A stretch of DNA of 7,569 nucleotides, from positions 1 to 7,569 of the forward strand of contig USDZ01000083.1 in the NCBI GenBank assembly GCA_900553525.1, in the 5' to 3' direction. Shown here piece after piece: positions 1 to 5,638 of this stretch; position 1 is the stretch's first letter, and each line of letters begins with the position of its first letter. The position numbers and the translations under genes were made by a program. The notes beneath the pieces were generated by a model. It ran no database searches, had not been told where the DNA came from, and saw only the letters and a list, made by a program, of their open reading frames with translations. Source of the stretch: an uncultured Oscillospiraceae bacterium. GTDB lineage: Bacteria; Bacillota; Clostridia; Oscillospirales; Acutalibacteraceae.

Positions 1-295
1 AGTAACAAACTCCTTTACAGGAAACAGCCACCGGGTAAGGGGGAATTGTAATCTTGATATATTCATTTCCATCTTCTGATAACAGATCAACATCCACAAC
101 AATACCCATTGCATTACGAACCTTGTTTGGGATATCTTCGAGCAGTTTTTTGGTGTTGGTAAGACCTGTAACATGACCGTCATCATCGATTCCAATATAG
201 ATCGTTCCGCCTTGTGCATTGGCAAAACCGCAGATCCACTCCAGATAGTCATCTCTCCATTTTGATTTCCATTCTATATTTTGATTTTCAGGCAT
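1..295 (-). CDS. AlbA_2/Schlafen-type putative DNA-binding protein, N-terminal fragment (3' end beyond window)
   Basis: Reading the minus strand from the ATG at 295-293 gives an open frame of 98 codons with no stop before the window edge. It begins MPENQNIEWKSKW and continues with FANAQGGTIYIGIDDDG and then GLTN. The E-W-K start, the FANAxGGxIYIGxDDDG core and the following GLTN are the signature of the AlbA_2 (Schlafen AlbA_2) domain. That domain is the N-terminal part of many bacterial proteins annotated as putative DNA-binding, RecG-like or ATP-binding transcriptional regulators. The C-terminal part, often an ATPase-like or winged-helix region, lies outside the window, so full function cannot be judged. 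A ribosome site (AGAGAGGT) sits about 8 bases upstream of the ATG. My hand count gives 118 G+C in 295 bases (40%), well below the neighbouring core genes, which suggests acquisition by transfer. Such proteins occur in defence and mobile-element settings, but nothing visible here proves that role. Confidence 0.8.
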   Translation of the reverse strand, partial: MPENQNIEWKSKWRDDYLEWICGFANAQGGTIYIGIDDDGHVTGLTNTKKLLEDIPNKVRNAMGIVVDVDLLSEDGNEYIKITIPPYPVAVSCKGVCY

Positions 296-336
296 GTTGA
301 GTACCTCTCTGCACTAAATTTAACCAGTATATCAAT

Positions 337-365
337 ATTGTATTCATAAATGGAGATCTTATCAA
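337..365 (-). promoter_or_regulatory. SigA-type promoter for the AlbA_2 gene
   Basis: On the minus strand TTGATA (365-360) and TACAAT (342-337) are separated by exactly 17 bases, and each box matches 5 of 6 consensus positions. Transcription would start near 330, leaving a leader of about 35 bases that contains the ribosome site. Two small inverted repeats touch the boxes: ATCTT-ATC-AAGAT at 356-368 over the -35, and CAATATTG at 333-340 over the -10. Either could be a repressor site, but both are too short to be convincing. Confidence 0.6.
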
Positions 366-386
366 GATTTAATTCTCCGTTAGAGA

Positions 387-414
387 TTGCAGGGAAAAAA
401 ATATGTGGTATACT
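387..414 (+). promoter_or_regulatory. Extended -10 promoter candidate for the PHP phosphatase gene
   Basis: TATACT at 409-414 is preceded by TGG, giving the TGn extended -10 motif. A weak -35 (TTGCAG, 387-392) lies 16 bases upstream. Transcription would start near 421 and leave a leader of about 110 bases. A second, poorer candidate is TATAAA at 493-498, which has no recognisable -35. This promoter lies back-to-back with the leftward promoter at 337-365, with start sites about 90 bp apart. Confidence 0.45.
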
Positions 415-530
415 AGACACGACCGAAGACGTCGCCACGGATCCGGTTTTCGGACGGGGCATCCGCTCCCGCCGGAATGGCTGGCATTTCCGTATAAATA
501 CCGCAATCCTCAGGAAAGAAGGATACTCCC

Positions 531-1340
531 ATGTCGTTTTTCCCTCTCGCGGACCTACATACCCACACCGATTCCTCCCCCGATTCGCAGGCACCGATCG
601 AATCCATGTGCCGGGCAGCCCTGGAACTGGGCCTCCCCGCCCTGGCCGTGACCGACCATGTGGAGATGACCGGATTCCTCGCCGATGGATACGACCAAAG
701 TAGCGAGCGGTCTTATACCCAGGCCATCGATATGCAGGAGCGCTTTGCCGGACGGCTGGAGATCCTGGCCGGTGTGGAACTTGGCGAGCCCATATTCGAC
801 CCGGAGCGCTCCGCCCGTCTGCTGGCGGATCATGCATACGATTTCGTACTGGGATCCATCCACAACCTGGAGGACGGGGTGGATTATTACCATGTCGATT
901 ATGCCTCAGCCGATATAGATGCCTTATTGGATGAGTATTTCCGAGCGGAACTGGAACTGGTGGAGATGGGAGGGATCCATTCCCTAGCTCATCTGACCTA
1001 CCCTATGCGGTATATGCCGGAAAACAAACGGCCAGCGGACACACGGCGCTGGCAGGATGTGATCGACACGATGTTTCGCCGGATGGCGGAGCGGGGAATA
1101 GCGTTGGAAATCAACACTTCCGGCCTGCGGCAGGCCATTGGACTGACCTCGCCCGATCTGCCCCTTATCCGCCGTTTTCGGGAACTGGGAGGGGAGAACA
1201 TCACCCTGGGCTCCGATGCCCACCGGCCGGAGGACGTGGGGGCGGGTCTCGAGACCGCTGCGGCGCTCGCGATGGAGGCCGGATTCCGGCACGTCTGCCT
1301 GTTCCGGGCCGGTAAGCCGGTTTACGTCCGGATCGGATAG
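531..1340 (+). CDS. PHP-domain phosphatase, histidinol-phosphatase (HisK/HisJ) type
   Basis: This 269-residue protein has the metal-binding motifs of the PHP (polymerase and histidinol phosphatase) superfamily in order: DLHTHTD with H10 and H12, TDH at 41-43, GVELGE with E83, GSIHN with H111, AHLTYP with H154, and GSDAH with D229 and H231. In this family the residues form a tri-metal site that hydrolyses phosphomonoesters. Close relatives are annotated as histidinol-phosphatase, which removes phosphate from L-histidinol phosphate in histidine synthesis. The length matches the usual 260-280 residues of that group. The start is supported by the AGAAGG ribosome site at 517-522, about 8 bases before the ATG. 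No other his gene lies in the window, and PHP phosphatases vary in substrate, so the exact substrate is inference. The protein is expected to be cytoplasmic. The base composition is high in G+C like the following genes and unlike the divergent gene to its left. Confidence 0.85.
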   Translation: MSFFPLADLHTHTDSSPDSQAPIESMCRAALELGLPALAVTDHVEMTGFLADGYDQSSERSYTQAIDMQERFAGRLEILAGVELGEPIFDPERSARLLADHAYDFVLGSIHNLEDGVDYYHVDYASADIDALLDEYFRAELELVEMGGIHSLAHLTYPMRYMPENKRPADTRRWQDVIDTMFRRMAERGIALEINTSGLRQAIGLTSPDLPLIRRFRELGGENITLGSDAHRPEDVGAGLETAAALAMEAGFRHVCLFRAGKPVYVRIG

Positions 1341-1359
1341 GCACGGCCGGATCCCGCTC

Positions 1360-1388
1360 TTGTGCTTGGTTCCGTGTTTTCGTATAAT
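1360..1388 (+). promoter_or_regulatory. SigA-type promoter of the Lrp-aminotransferase operon
   Basis: A perfect TATAAT at 1383-1388 has TTGTGC (1360-1365) 17 bases upstream, matching the first three -35 positions. Transcription would begin near 1395, and the ribosome site AAAGGAGG (1411-1418) follows. No terminator is visible between the preceding phosphatase gene (ending 1340) and this promoter, so some readthrough is possible. Confidence 0.6.
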
Positions 1389-1425
1389 ACTAGTGGATTT
1401 CCATTATTTTAAAGGAGGAACTACC

Positions 1426-1899
1426 ATGGATAAGCTGCTCAAACTGTTGGATACCAACGCCCGCCTGACCAACGCCCAGCTCGCGGTGATGCTGGACCGG
1501 ACGGAGGATGAGGTGGCGGCCCAAATCGCCGCCCTCGAAAGAAGCGGCGTTATCCGTGCCTATAAGGCGCTCATCGATTGGGACCGGACCGAGAGGGAGT
1601 ATGTGACCGCTATTATTGAACTGAAAGTCACACCCAAACGGGATCTCGGCTTTGAGGCGGTGGCCGAAACCATTATGCGTTTCGAAGAGGTGGAGAGCGT
1701 CTATCTGATGTCGGGCGGATACGACTTGTCCGTCTTTGTCAACGGACGGACTTTCAAAGACGTGGCCATGTTCGTCGCCAAACGCCTGTCTACTTTGGAT
1801 TCCGTGCTGTCCACCGCCACCCATTTCGTTCTGCGCCGCTACAAGGATGACGGCGTTATGTTCCTGGGAGACGAGAAGGACGAGAGAGGAGCCCTGTGA
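1426..1899 (+). CDS. Lrp/AsnC-family transcriptional regulator
   Basis: This 157-residue protein has the Lrp/AsnC layout. An N-terminal winged helix-turn-helix (about residues 1-45) includes LTNAQLAVML and ends in the ERSGVIRAYKALID turn. It is followed by a RAM/AsnC ligand-binding domain (about 60-140) with the MSGGYDLSVFV segment at 95-105, where the family's G-x-x-D effector loop lies. Such proteins form dimers or octamers, bind DNA and sense amino acids. The length fits the family. The ribosome site AAAGGAGG (1411-1418) is 7 bases before the ATG. The stop codon overlaps the start of the aminotransferase gene by 4 bases (GTGA), so the two are probably translationally coupled. Pairing of an Lrp-type regulator with an aminotransferase suggests that the regulator responds to an amino acid related to the enzyme's substrate and may control its own operon. 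That regulatory role is inference. I found no convincing Lrp box near the promoter. Confidence 0.9.
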   Translation: MDKLLKLLDTNARLTNAQLAVMLDRTEDEVAAQIAALERSGVIRAYKALIDWDRTEREYVTAIIELKVTPKRDLGFEAVAETIMRFEEVESVYLMSGGYDLSVFVNGRTFKDVAMFVAKRLSTLDSVLSTATHFVLRRYKDDGVMFLGDEKDERGAL

Positions 1900-3080
1900 A
1901 ACCCATGAATTACGAGGTGCTGACCAATCCGATCCTGCGGCGGCTCAAACCGTCGGGGATCCGGAAGTTTTTTGATATTGCGAACGAGATGGAGGATGTC
2001 ATCACCCTGTCCATTGGGGAGCCGGATTTTTCCACCCCTTGGCATATCCGGCAGGAGGGAATCCGTTCGCTGGAAAAGGGCAAAACCTGGTATACGGCCA
2101 ATGCGGGACTGTTACGGCTTCGACAGGCGATCGGGGGATATGTCCAGCGGCATATCGGGGTGGAATACGAGCCCCGTACCGAGATTCTTGTGACCGTCGG
2201 GGGCAGCGAGGCGATTGATCTGTGCCTGCGTTCTTTGATTTGTCCCGGGGATGAGGTGCTGATCCCCCAGCCGAGTTTTGTCTGTTATGAGCCGCTCACG
2301 GTGATGGCGGGGGGAACCGCCGTTCCTATTGTCACCAAAGCGGAGGACGGCTTTCGCCTGACGGCCGAGGCCCTGCGGGCTGCCCTGACCCCTAAAACCA
2401 AGCTGCTCATCCTGCCCTATCCAAACAACCCAACCGGCGGTGTGATGCGCCGGGAGCATTTGGAGGCGATCGCCGCCGTGCTGCGGGATACCGACGTGAT
2501 GGTACTCTCGGATGAGATTTATGGTGGTTTGACCTACGGCGGAAGTTCCCATGTCAGCATTGCGTCCCTGCCGGGGATGCGGGAACGCACTGTGCTGGTG
2601 GACGGTTTCTCGAAATCTTTTGCCATGACGGGATGGAGGCTGGGGTATGCCTGCGCCCCCGCTCCGGTCATGGAGCTGATGGTCAAGCTCCATCAGTTTG
2701 CGCTGATGTGCGCGCCCACCACCGCTCAGTATGCGGCTATCGAGGCGATGGAAAACGGGGATGAAGATGTCGAACGGATGCGGGCGGATTATGACGTGCG
2801 CCGCCGCTTTATTGTGGATGAGCTCAACAAAATGGGCTTGACCTGTTTTGAACCGGAGGGGGCCTTTTATGTGTTTCCGTCGGTGCAGGCGACCGGAATG
2901 ACCTCGGATGCCTTCTGCGAGAATCTTCTGCGGGAAAAACGGGTTGCCGTGGTGCCGGGGACGGCGTTCGGCGACTGTGGAGAAGGGTATGTCCGGATCT
3001 CCTATTGTTATTCCCTTAAGCATATCACCGAGGCCATGCATCGGATGCGGGCTTTCGTTGAAGAACACGTCGGCCGCTGA
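1896..3080 (+). CDS. Class I/II PLP-dependent aminotransferase (aspartate aminotransferase fold)
   Basis: This 394-residue enzyme has the fold type I aminotransferase signatures: a GEPDF segment near the N-terminus, a YTANAGLLRLRQAI segment, the NNPTG motif at 177-181 (N178 binds the PLP ring region), SDEIY at 205-209 (D206 to the PLP nitrogen, Y209 to its hydroxyl), GFSKSFAMTGWR with the Schiff-base lysine K240, and the carboxylate-binding arginine R367 in GYVRISY. It transfers an amino group between an amino acid and a 2-oxo acid in the cytoplasm. Aspartate, alanine and aromatic amino acids are all possible substrates for this subgroup, and the sequence does not decide. The GTG at 1896 lies 4 bases after AGAGGAG (1885-1891). 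The in-frame ATG at 1905 gives the MNYE start common in relatives, but it would be 13 bases from that ribosome site. Both starts are plausible and change only three residues. The gene overlaps the Lrp-family gene by 4 bp and is followed 25 bp later by ispE. Confidence 0.92.
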   Translation: MKPMNYEVLTNPILRRLKPSGIRKFFDIANEMEDVITLSIGEPDFSTPWHIRQEGIRSLEKGKTWYTANAGLLRLRQAIGGYVQRHIGVEYEPRTEILVTVGGSEAIDLCLRSLICPGDEVLIPQPSFVCYEPLTVMAGGTAVPIVTKAEDGFRLTAEALRAALTPKTKLLILPYPNNPTGGVMRREHLEAIAAVLRDTDVMVLSDEIYGGLTYGGSSHVSIASLPGMRERTVLVDGFSKSFAMTGWRLGYACAPAPVMELMVKLHQFALMCAPTTAQYAAIEAMENGDEDVERMRADYDVRRRFIVDELNKMGLTCFEPEGAFYVFPSVQATGMTSDAFCENLLREKRVAVVPGTAFGDCGEGYVRISYCYSLKHITEAMHRMRAFVEEHVGR

Positions 3081-3105
3081 CCGGCCGGCAGGAAGGCGGC
3101 GCCGT

Positions 3106-3981
3106 ATGAGCGTGACGGTAGAAGCACCGGCCAAAATCAATCTAACCTTGGATGTGACCGGCCGCCGGGACGACGGCTATCATCTGATCGAGACCGTTAT
3201 GCAGGCCATCGATTTGTGCGATCGGGTGACGGTCCGCTTGACGGGAAAAGCGGATATGCTCACGCTTGCCTGCGGTGACGAACGGGTTCCGGACGGCCCG
3301 GCCAATACGGCTGTCCGGGCCGCGGCCGCGTTTTTCAGCTCCTGCGGCCTGTCCAATCCCGGGGTGGAGATTATCCTACATAAGCGTATCCCCCTGCAGG
3401 CGGGCCTGGCGGGGGGAAGTGCCGATGCCGCCGGTACCCTGGTGGCTCTCGACCGGCTGTTGGACACCCGGATGACGGCTGAAGAGCTGTGCGCCGTCGC
3501 GGAGGTGGTGGGGGCGGATGTGCCTTTCTGCGTGCTGGGGGCGGCCGCTTATGCGGAGGGAACCGGCACCATTCTGACGCCGTTGCCGAGCCTTCCCGAT
3601 TGCGCGGTCGTCGTGGCCAAACCCTTGGACGGTATGCGGACGGCGGAGGCGTACCGTCTGCTCGACTGTGCGGAGATCACTCGTCGTCCGCACACCGGCG
3701 CGGTGGCGGATGCGCTTTGCGCCGGAGATCTCGCGACGGTGGCACGGGAGCTTTGCAATGTGTTTGAAGAGGCCCTCGCCCTGCCGGAAACGGCGGAGAT
3801 CGAGCGGGTGATGCGGGAACATCATACGCTCGGGTGCCGGATGACGGGAAGCGGTTCGGCGGTGTTTGGACTTTTCGATGACGACGAAGCCGCCCGCCGG
3901 TGTGCGGCCATTCTCCGACGGAATTATGAAGAGGTGTATCTGTGCCGTCCCTGTCCTCATGGGCCGGCTCTAAAATTTTAA
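3106..3981 (+). CDS. ispE: 4-diphosphocytidyl-2-C-methyl-D-erythritol kinase IspE
   Basis: The 291-residue protein is a GHMP-family kinase. It phosphorylates 4-diphosphocytidyl-2-C-methylerythritol at the 2-hydroxyl with ATP, the fourth step of the MEP pathway to isopentenyl diphosphate. Visible family motifs are APAKINLTLDV with K10, the GYHLIETVMQAID segment, the glycine-rich ATP loop PLQAGLAGGSADAA at 96-109, GADVPF with catalytic-type D138, and the C-terminal GHMP motif MTGSGSAVFGLF. The length is typical. The ATG at 3106 has an AGGAAGG ribosome site (3090-3096) 9 bases upstream. The frame is open further upstream to 2908, but that extension lies inside the aminotransferase gene and lacks family similarity. 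The gene is probably co-transcribed with the Lrp-family and aminotransferase genes. Its position just before spoIIR matches an arrangement I recall from other clostridia. Confidence 0.96.
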   Translation: MSVTVEAPAKINLTLDVTGRRDDGYHLIETVMQAIDLCDRVTVRLTGKADMLTLACGDERVPDGPANTAVRAAAAFFSSCGLSNPGVEIILHKRIPLQAGLAGGSADAAGTLVALDRLLDTRMTAEELCAVAEVVGADVPFCVLGAAAYAEGTGTILTPLPSLPDCAVVVAKPLDGMRTAEAYRLLDCAEITRRPHTGAVADALCAGDLATVARELCNVFEEALALPETAEIERVMREHHTLGCRMTGSGSAVFGLFDDDEAARRCAAILRRNYEEVYLCRPCPHGPALKF

Positions 3982-4013
3982 CGGAGCTTATTTGTAAAAA
4001 TTTTCCTATTCTC

Positions 4014-4042
4014 TGCATAACCGCTATCTTCTCGTCCATACT
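4014..4042 (+). promoter_or_regulatory. Possible forespore-type (sigma F/G-like) promoter for spoIIR
   Basis: TGCATAA at 4014-4020 resembles the -35 element of forespore sigma factors. CATACT at 4037-4042 resembles the CATA-type -10, with 17 bases between GCATA (4015-4019) and CATACT. This fits the known forespore (sigma F) expression of spoIIR in Bacillus subtilis and the 116-bp gap before the gene. The match is short and the assignment rests largely on context. SigA boxes in the gap are poor. Confidence 0.33.
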
Positions 4043-4046
4043 CTGG

Positions 4047-4064
4047 GTGTCCGGCGGCGGACAC
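4047..4064 (+). repeat. Perfect inverted repeat (7-bp arms) in the spoIIR leader
   Basis: GTGTCCG (4047-4053) and CGGACAC (4058-4064) pair perfectly around a 4-base loop. No T-run follows, so it is not a terminator. It would lie at the very 5' end of an mRNA begun from the candidate promoter just upstream. It could stabilise the transcript or be a protein-binding site. Neither role can be decided from sequence. Confidence 0.5.
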
Positions 4065-4097
4065 GCCGTCGTAACCGGAGAAAGGACGGGATTTATC

Positions 4098-4769
4098 GTG
4101 CGGAAATGGAGTAAAGCGCTGGCCTGCGGGCTGGTTTTGACGCTGGGACTGTCGCTGTGCGGCTTTCCTTGGGGATTTGCCAAGGATTGTGAGGAAATCC
4201 GCCGAAAGGTGGTCCGTCTGCACGTACTCGCCAATTCCGACAGTGAGGAGGATCAGGCGCTTAAACTGAAGGTGCGGGATACCGTTACCGAGACGGCCGC
4301 CGGATTGTTTGATACCGCGGAAAACGCGGACGAGGCACTGAAAGTCGCGGAAGAACGGCTGCCCGAGATCCTCGCGGCGGCGCAGCAGCGGGTGTACGAC
4401 GAGGGGTACACCTATCCGGTAGGCGCTGAGATGACGCGGATGTACTTCACCACCCGAACCTACGAATCGGGTACCCTGCCCGCGGGGATATATGACGCGG
4501 TGCGGATCACCATCGGCGAGGGCGCTGGAAAGAACTGGTGGTGCGTGGTCTTCCCACCCATCTGTGTGCCGGCGGCATCGGAACATAAGGAATTATCCGA
4601 TGTGTTGGACGAGGAGCAGGTGGATATCGTCACCCAGCCGCAGAAATATGAGGTTAAGTTCAAGATTGTGGAATGGTGGGAAGGACTGACCCATCAGATC
4701 GGCGAATGGTTCGGAAGCGGCGGGGAATCCTCTTCTCAGCCGGATACTTCTGAAACCGCGGGTTTCTGA
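4098..4769 (+). CDS. spoIIR: Stage II sporulation protein R (SpoIIR)
   Basis: SpoIIR is the forespore-made signal protein exported to the intermembrane space. There it triggers SpoIIGA to process pro-sigma E in the mother cell. The 223-residue product begins with basic residues and a hydrophobic stretch (about 7-28, ending GFA), which looks like a signal peptide or anchor. It then has the family core VVRLHVLANSDSEEDQALK (38-56), KVRD, and the late motif GEGAGKNWWCVVFPPIC (140-156). The length matches the family. I chose the GTG at 4098, which gives MRKWSKALACG and has GAGAAAGGA (4078-4086) about 11 bases upstream. The frame is open back to an ATG at 3942 inside ispE, but those extra 52 residues break the signal-peptide layout. 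The tail is Ser/Glu/Gln-rich. It follows ispE in the same direction, and its presence shows the organism has an endospore programme. Confidence 0.93.
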   Translation: MRKWSKALACGLVLTLGLSLCGFPWGFAKDCEEIRRKVVRLHVLANSDSEEDQALKLKVRDTVTETAAGLFDTAENADEALKVAEERLPEILAAAQQRVYDEGYTYPVGAEMTRMYFTTRTYESGTLPAGIYDAVRITIGEGAGKNWWCVVFPPICVPAASEHKELSDVLDEEQVDIVTQPQKYEVKFKIVEWWEGLTHQIGEWFGSGGESSSQPDTSETAGF

Positions 4770-4830
4770 AAAAACGGGATATTTTTAGAATAGGTTCTCC
4801 ATTTACGTCATCGCCGTATGCCGGATCAAG

Positions 4831-4878
4831 CGGACATAGGCCGCAGGCTCTGCTATAGTCCAGAGGAAAAGCCTGTGG
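4831..4878 (+). promoter_or_regulatory. Candidate upstream promoter with a -10 enclosed by an imperfect dyad
   Basis: TGCTATAGT (4851-4859) is an extended -10, with CGGACA (4831-4836, 4 of 6 consensus) 17 bases upstream of TATAGT. An inverted repeat, CCGCAGGCT (4841-4849) and AGCCTGTGG (4870-4878), pairs over 9 bp with one G-T and brackets the -10. It would give a transcript starting near 4866 and running through the stronger promoter at 4908-4935. The rest of 4770-4907 holds no open frame or terminator that I can support. Confidence 0.35.
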
Positions 4879-4907
4879 AACGCGATCTGCATCCCGAAAT
4901 TTGACTG

Positions 4908-4935
4908 TTGACGGGAATGAAACATGTGTTATAAT
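4908..4935 (+). promoter_or_regulatory. Strong SigA-type promoter for the accessory cassette
   Basis: TTGACG (4908-4913) and a perfect TATAAT (4930-4935) are 16 bases apart, and the -10 is extended by TGT (4927-4929). The predicted start is near 4942. This is the best promoter in the window on the plus strand, and it lies entirely in non-coding DNA. Confidence 0.75.
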
Positions 4936-4947
4936 ACATGTATTCAT
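4917..4947 (+). promoter_or_regulatory. Operator-like dyad centred on the -10 box
   Basis: The arms ATGAA-ACATGT (4917-4927) and ACATGT-A-TTCAT (4936-4947) are inverted copies with one extra base. The spacer is TTATAA flanked by G and T, itself symmetric. The dyad centre (4931.5) falls within the TATAAT box. The 20 bases from 4922 to 4941 form a palindrome with a single mismatched pair. A site of this size over a -10 is the usual layout for a dimeric repressor (MarR, TetR or similar). No regulator gene of that kind is next to it in the window, so the binding protein is unknown. Confidence 0.6.
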
Positions 4948-5040
4948 ATGGGGATTCCGCTTGCTGCCGGGCAAGCTGTAAAGCATTGATTTCGTATCGT
5001 TAGGCCATGGGAGATACGACAATCAATGCTTTTGTTTTTT
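4942..5040 (+). ncRNA. Short leader RNA or attenuator with two hairpins, unknown class
   Basis: A transcript from the promoter at 4908-4935 would first form a perfect 6-bp hairpin, GCTTGC (4959-4964) with GCAAGC (4971-4976) around TGCCGG. It would then meet the long terminator hairpin at 4980-5040. The arrangement is that of a transcription-attenuating leader for the flavoprotein gene starting at 5089, or of a roughly 100-base small RNA. It does not match a riboswitch class I can recognise, and I see no clear antiterminator pairing. Confidence 0.35.
4980..5040 (+). terminator. Intrinsic terminator with a 19-bp stem, upstream of the flavoprotein gene
   Basis: The left arm 4980-4998 pairs with 5013-5032 over 19 base pairs, with a single bulged C at 5020 and a 14-base loop. 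TTTT, G and TTTTTT follow (5030-5040). It acts on the plus strand only, since the other strand has no T-run after the stem. The stem is long and AT-rich for a terminator. It stands after the strong promoter and before the gene, which favours attenuation over simple termination of spoIIR. Confidence 0.8.
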
Positions 5041-5073
5041 CAGTAGGTCTCGGCTGTGTGCGGGTAAGAAATC

Positions 5074-5080
5074 AAGGTGG
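5074..5080 (+). promoter_or_regulatory. Ribosome binding site that fixes a TTG start
   Basis: AAGGTGG at 5074-5080 is 8 bases before the TTG at 5089. It overlaps the upstream in-frame GTG codons at 5077 and 5080, which therefore cannot use it, and it is 20 bases from the ATG at 5101. Confidence 0.6.
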
Positions 5081-5088
5081 TGGATTTT

Positions 5089-5592
5089 TTGTTCCGGGAA
5101 ATGCGACGGAAAAAACAAGCTCTTTCACAAGAAGAATGTACGTCGGTTTTGTTTCGGGGAACTTCCGGCGTTCTTGCCCTGTCCGGGGACGACGGCTATC
5201 CCTATGCCGTACCCATCAGCTATGTATTTGACGGCAAAAGGCTCTATTTTCACAGCGCCAAAAGCGGACATAAACTGGATGCTGTCCGCCATAATCCGAA
5301 AGCGTCTTTCTGTGTCATTGACAAGGACCAGGTCGTGCCGGAAGCATACACCTCTTACTTCCGGAGCGTCATTGTGTTCGGAACCATTCGGATTGTGGAA
5401 GATGAACAGGAGAAATACCGTGCCATCGAAAAATTGGCTGTGAAATACGCTCCGGACGATACGGCCGAAAACCGGAGGGAAGCGATTGCCCGCGAATGGA
5501 CGCCTCTATGTATGCTGGAAATGACGATTGACCATCTGACGGGGAAGGAGGCCGTTGAACTGAAGAGAAAGCGAGAACGGGAAAAAGAATAA
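5089..5592 (+). CDS. NimA-like pyridoxamine 5'-phosphate oxidase family flavoprotein
   Basis: With the TTG start the 167-residue protein begins MFREMRRKKQALSQEEC, the start I know from clostridial members of this family. It has the split-barrel flavin-binding fold: GTSGVLALSGDDGYPYAVP (24-42), SYVFDGKRLYFHSAKSGHK (44-62), NPKASFCV (69-76), and the TSYFRSVIVFG strand (88-98). Relatives are annotated as pyridoxamine 5'-phosphate oxidase family or 5-nitroimidazole-resistance NimA-like proteins, which bind FMN, heme or F420-like cofactors. The true substrate is rarely known. A reductive or detoxifying role is inference from the family. The C-terminus is strongly charged (ELKRKREREKE). It is the first gene after the operator-like promoter and long terminator, and a second terminator follows 46 bases after its stop. 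Base composition is lower in G+C than spoIIR or ispE in sampled lines (about 47-57% against 70%). Confidence 0.85.
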   Translation: MFREMRRKKQALSQEECTSVLFRGTSGVLALSGDDGYPYAVPISYVFDGKRLYFHSAKSGHKLDAVRHNPKASFCVIDKDQVVPEAYTSYFRSVIVFGTIRIVEDEQEKYRAIEKLAVKYAPDDTAENRREAIAREWTPLCMLEMTIDHLTGKEAVELKRKREREKE

Positions 5593-5638
5593 CTTTGGAT
5601 AAAATTGACCCGCCGGGGTTTTGTTTTATTGTGTAGTA

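Noticed and set aside
274..837. Antisense open frame across the PHP gene start
   Set aside because: It overlaps the well-supported phosphatase gene and both divergent promoters, and its Arg/Pro/Gly-rich translation is typical of a shadow frame.
1391..1412. Small inverted repeat near the Lrp start (TGGA-TT-TCCA)
   Set aside because: The arms are only four bases and do not resemble a known Lrp box. Chance is the simpler explanation.
2908..3105. Upstream in-frame extension of ispE
   Set aside because: It lies wholly within the aminotransferase coding region, lacks family similarity, and the ATG at 3106 has a good ribosome site and the family's usual N-terminus.
2112..3140. Long antisense open frame opposite the aminotransferase gene
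   Set aside because: It is a shadow of a high-GC gene in which the codon pattern leaves the opposite strand open. Its translation resembles no family and it lacks a ribosome site.
3942..4097. Upstream in-frame extension of spoIIR overlapping ispE
   Set aside because: The extra 52 residues would place a long segment before the signal peptide. The GTG at 4098 has a purine-rich ribosome site and gives the expected short basic start.
4750..4780. Hairpin GAAACC-GCG-GGTTTC at the end of spoIIR
   Set aside because: It is followed by As, not Ts, on the coding strand and has no T-run on the other strand either, so it is not an intrinsic terminator.
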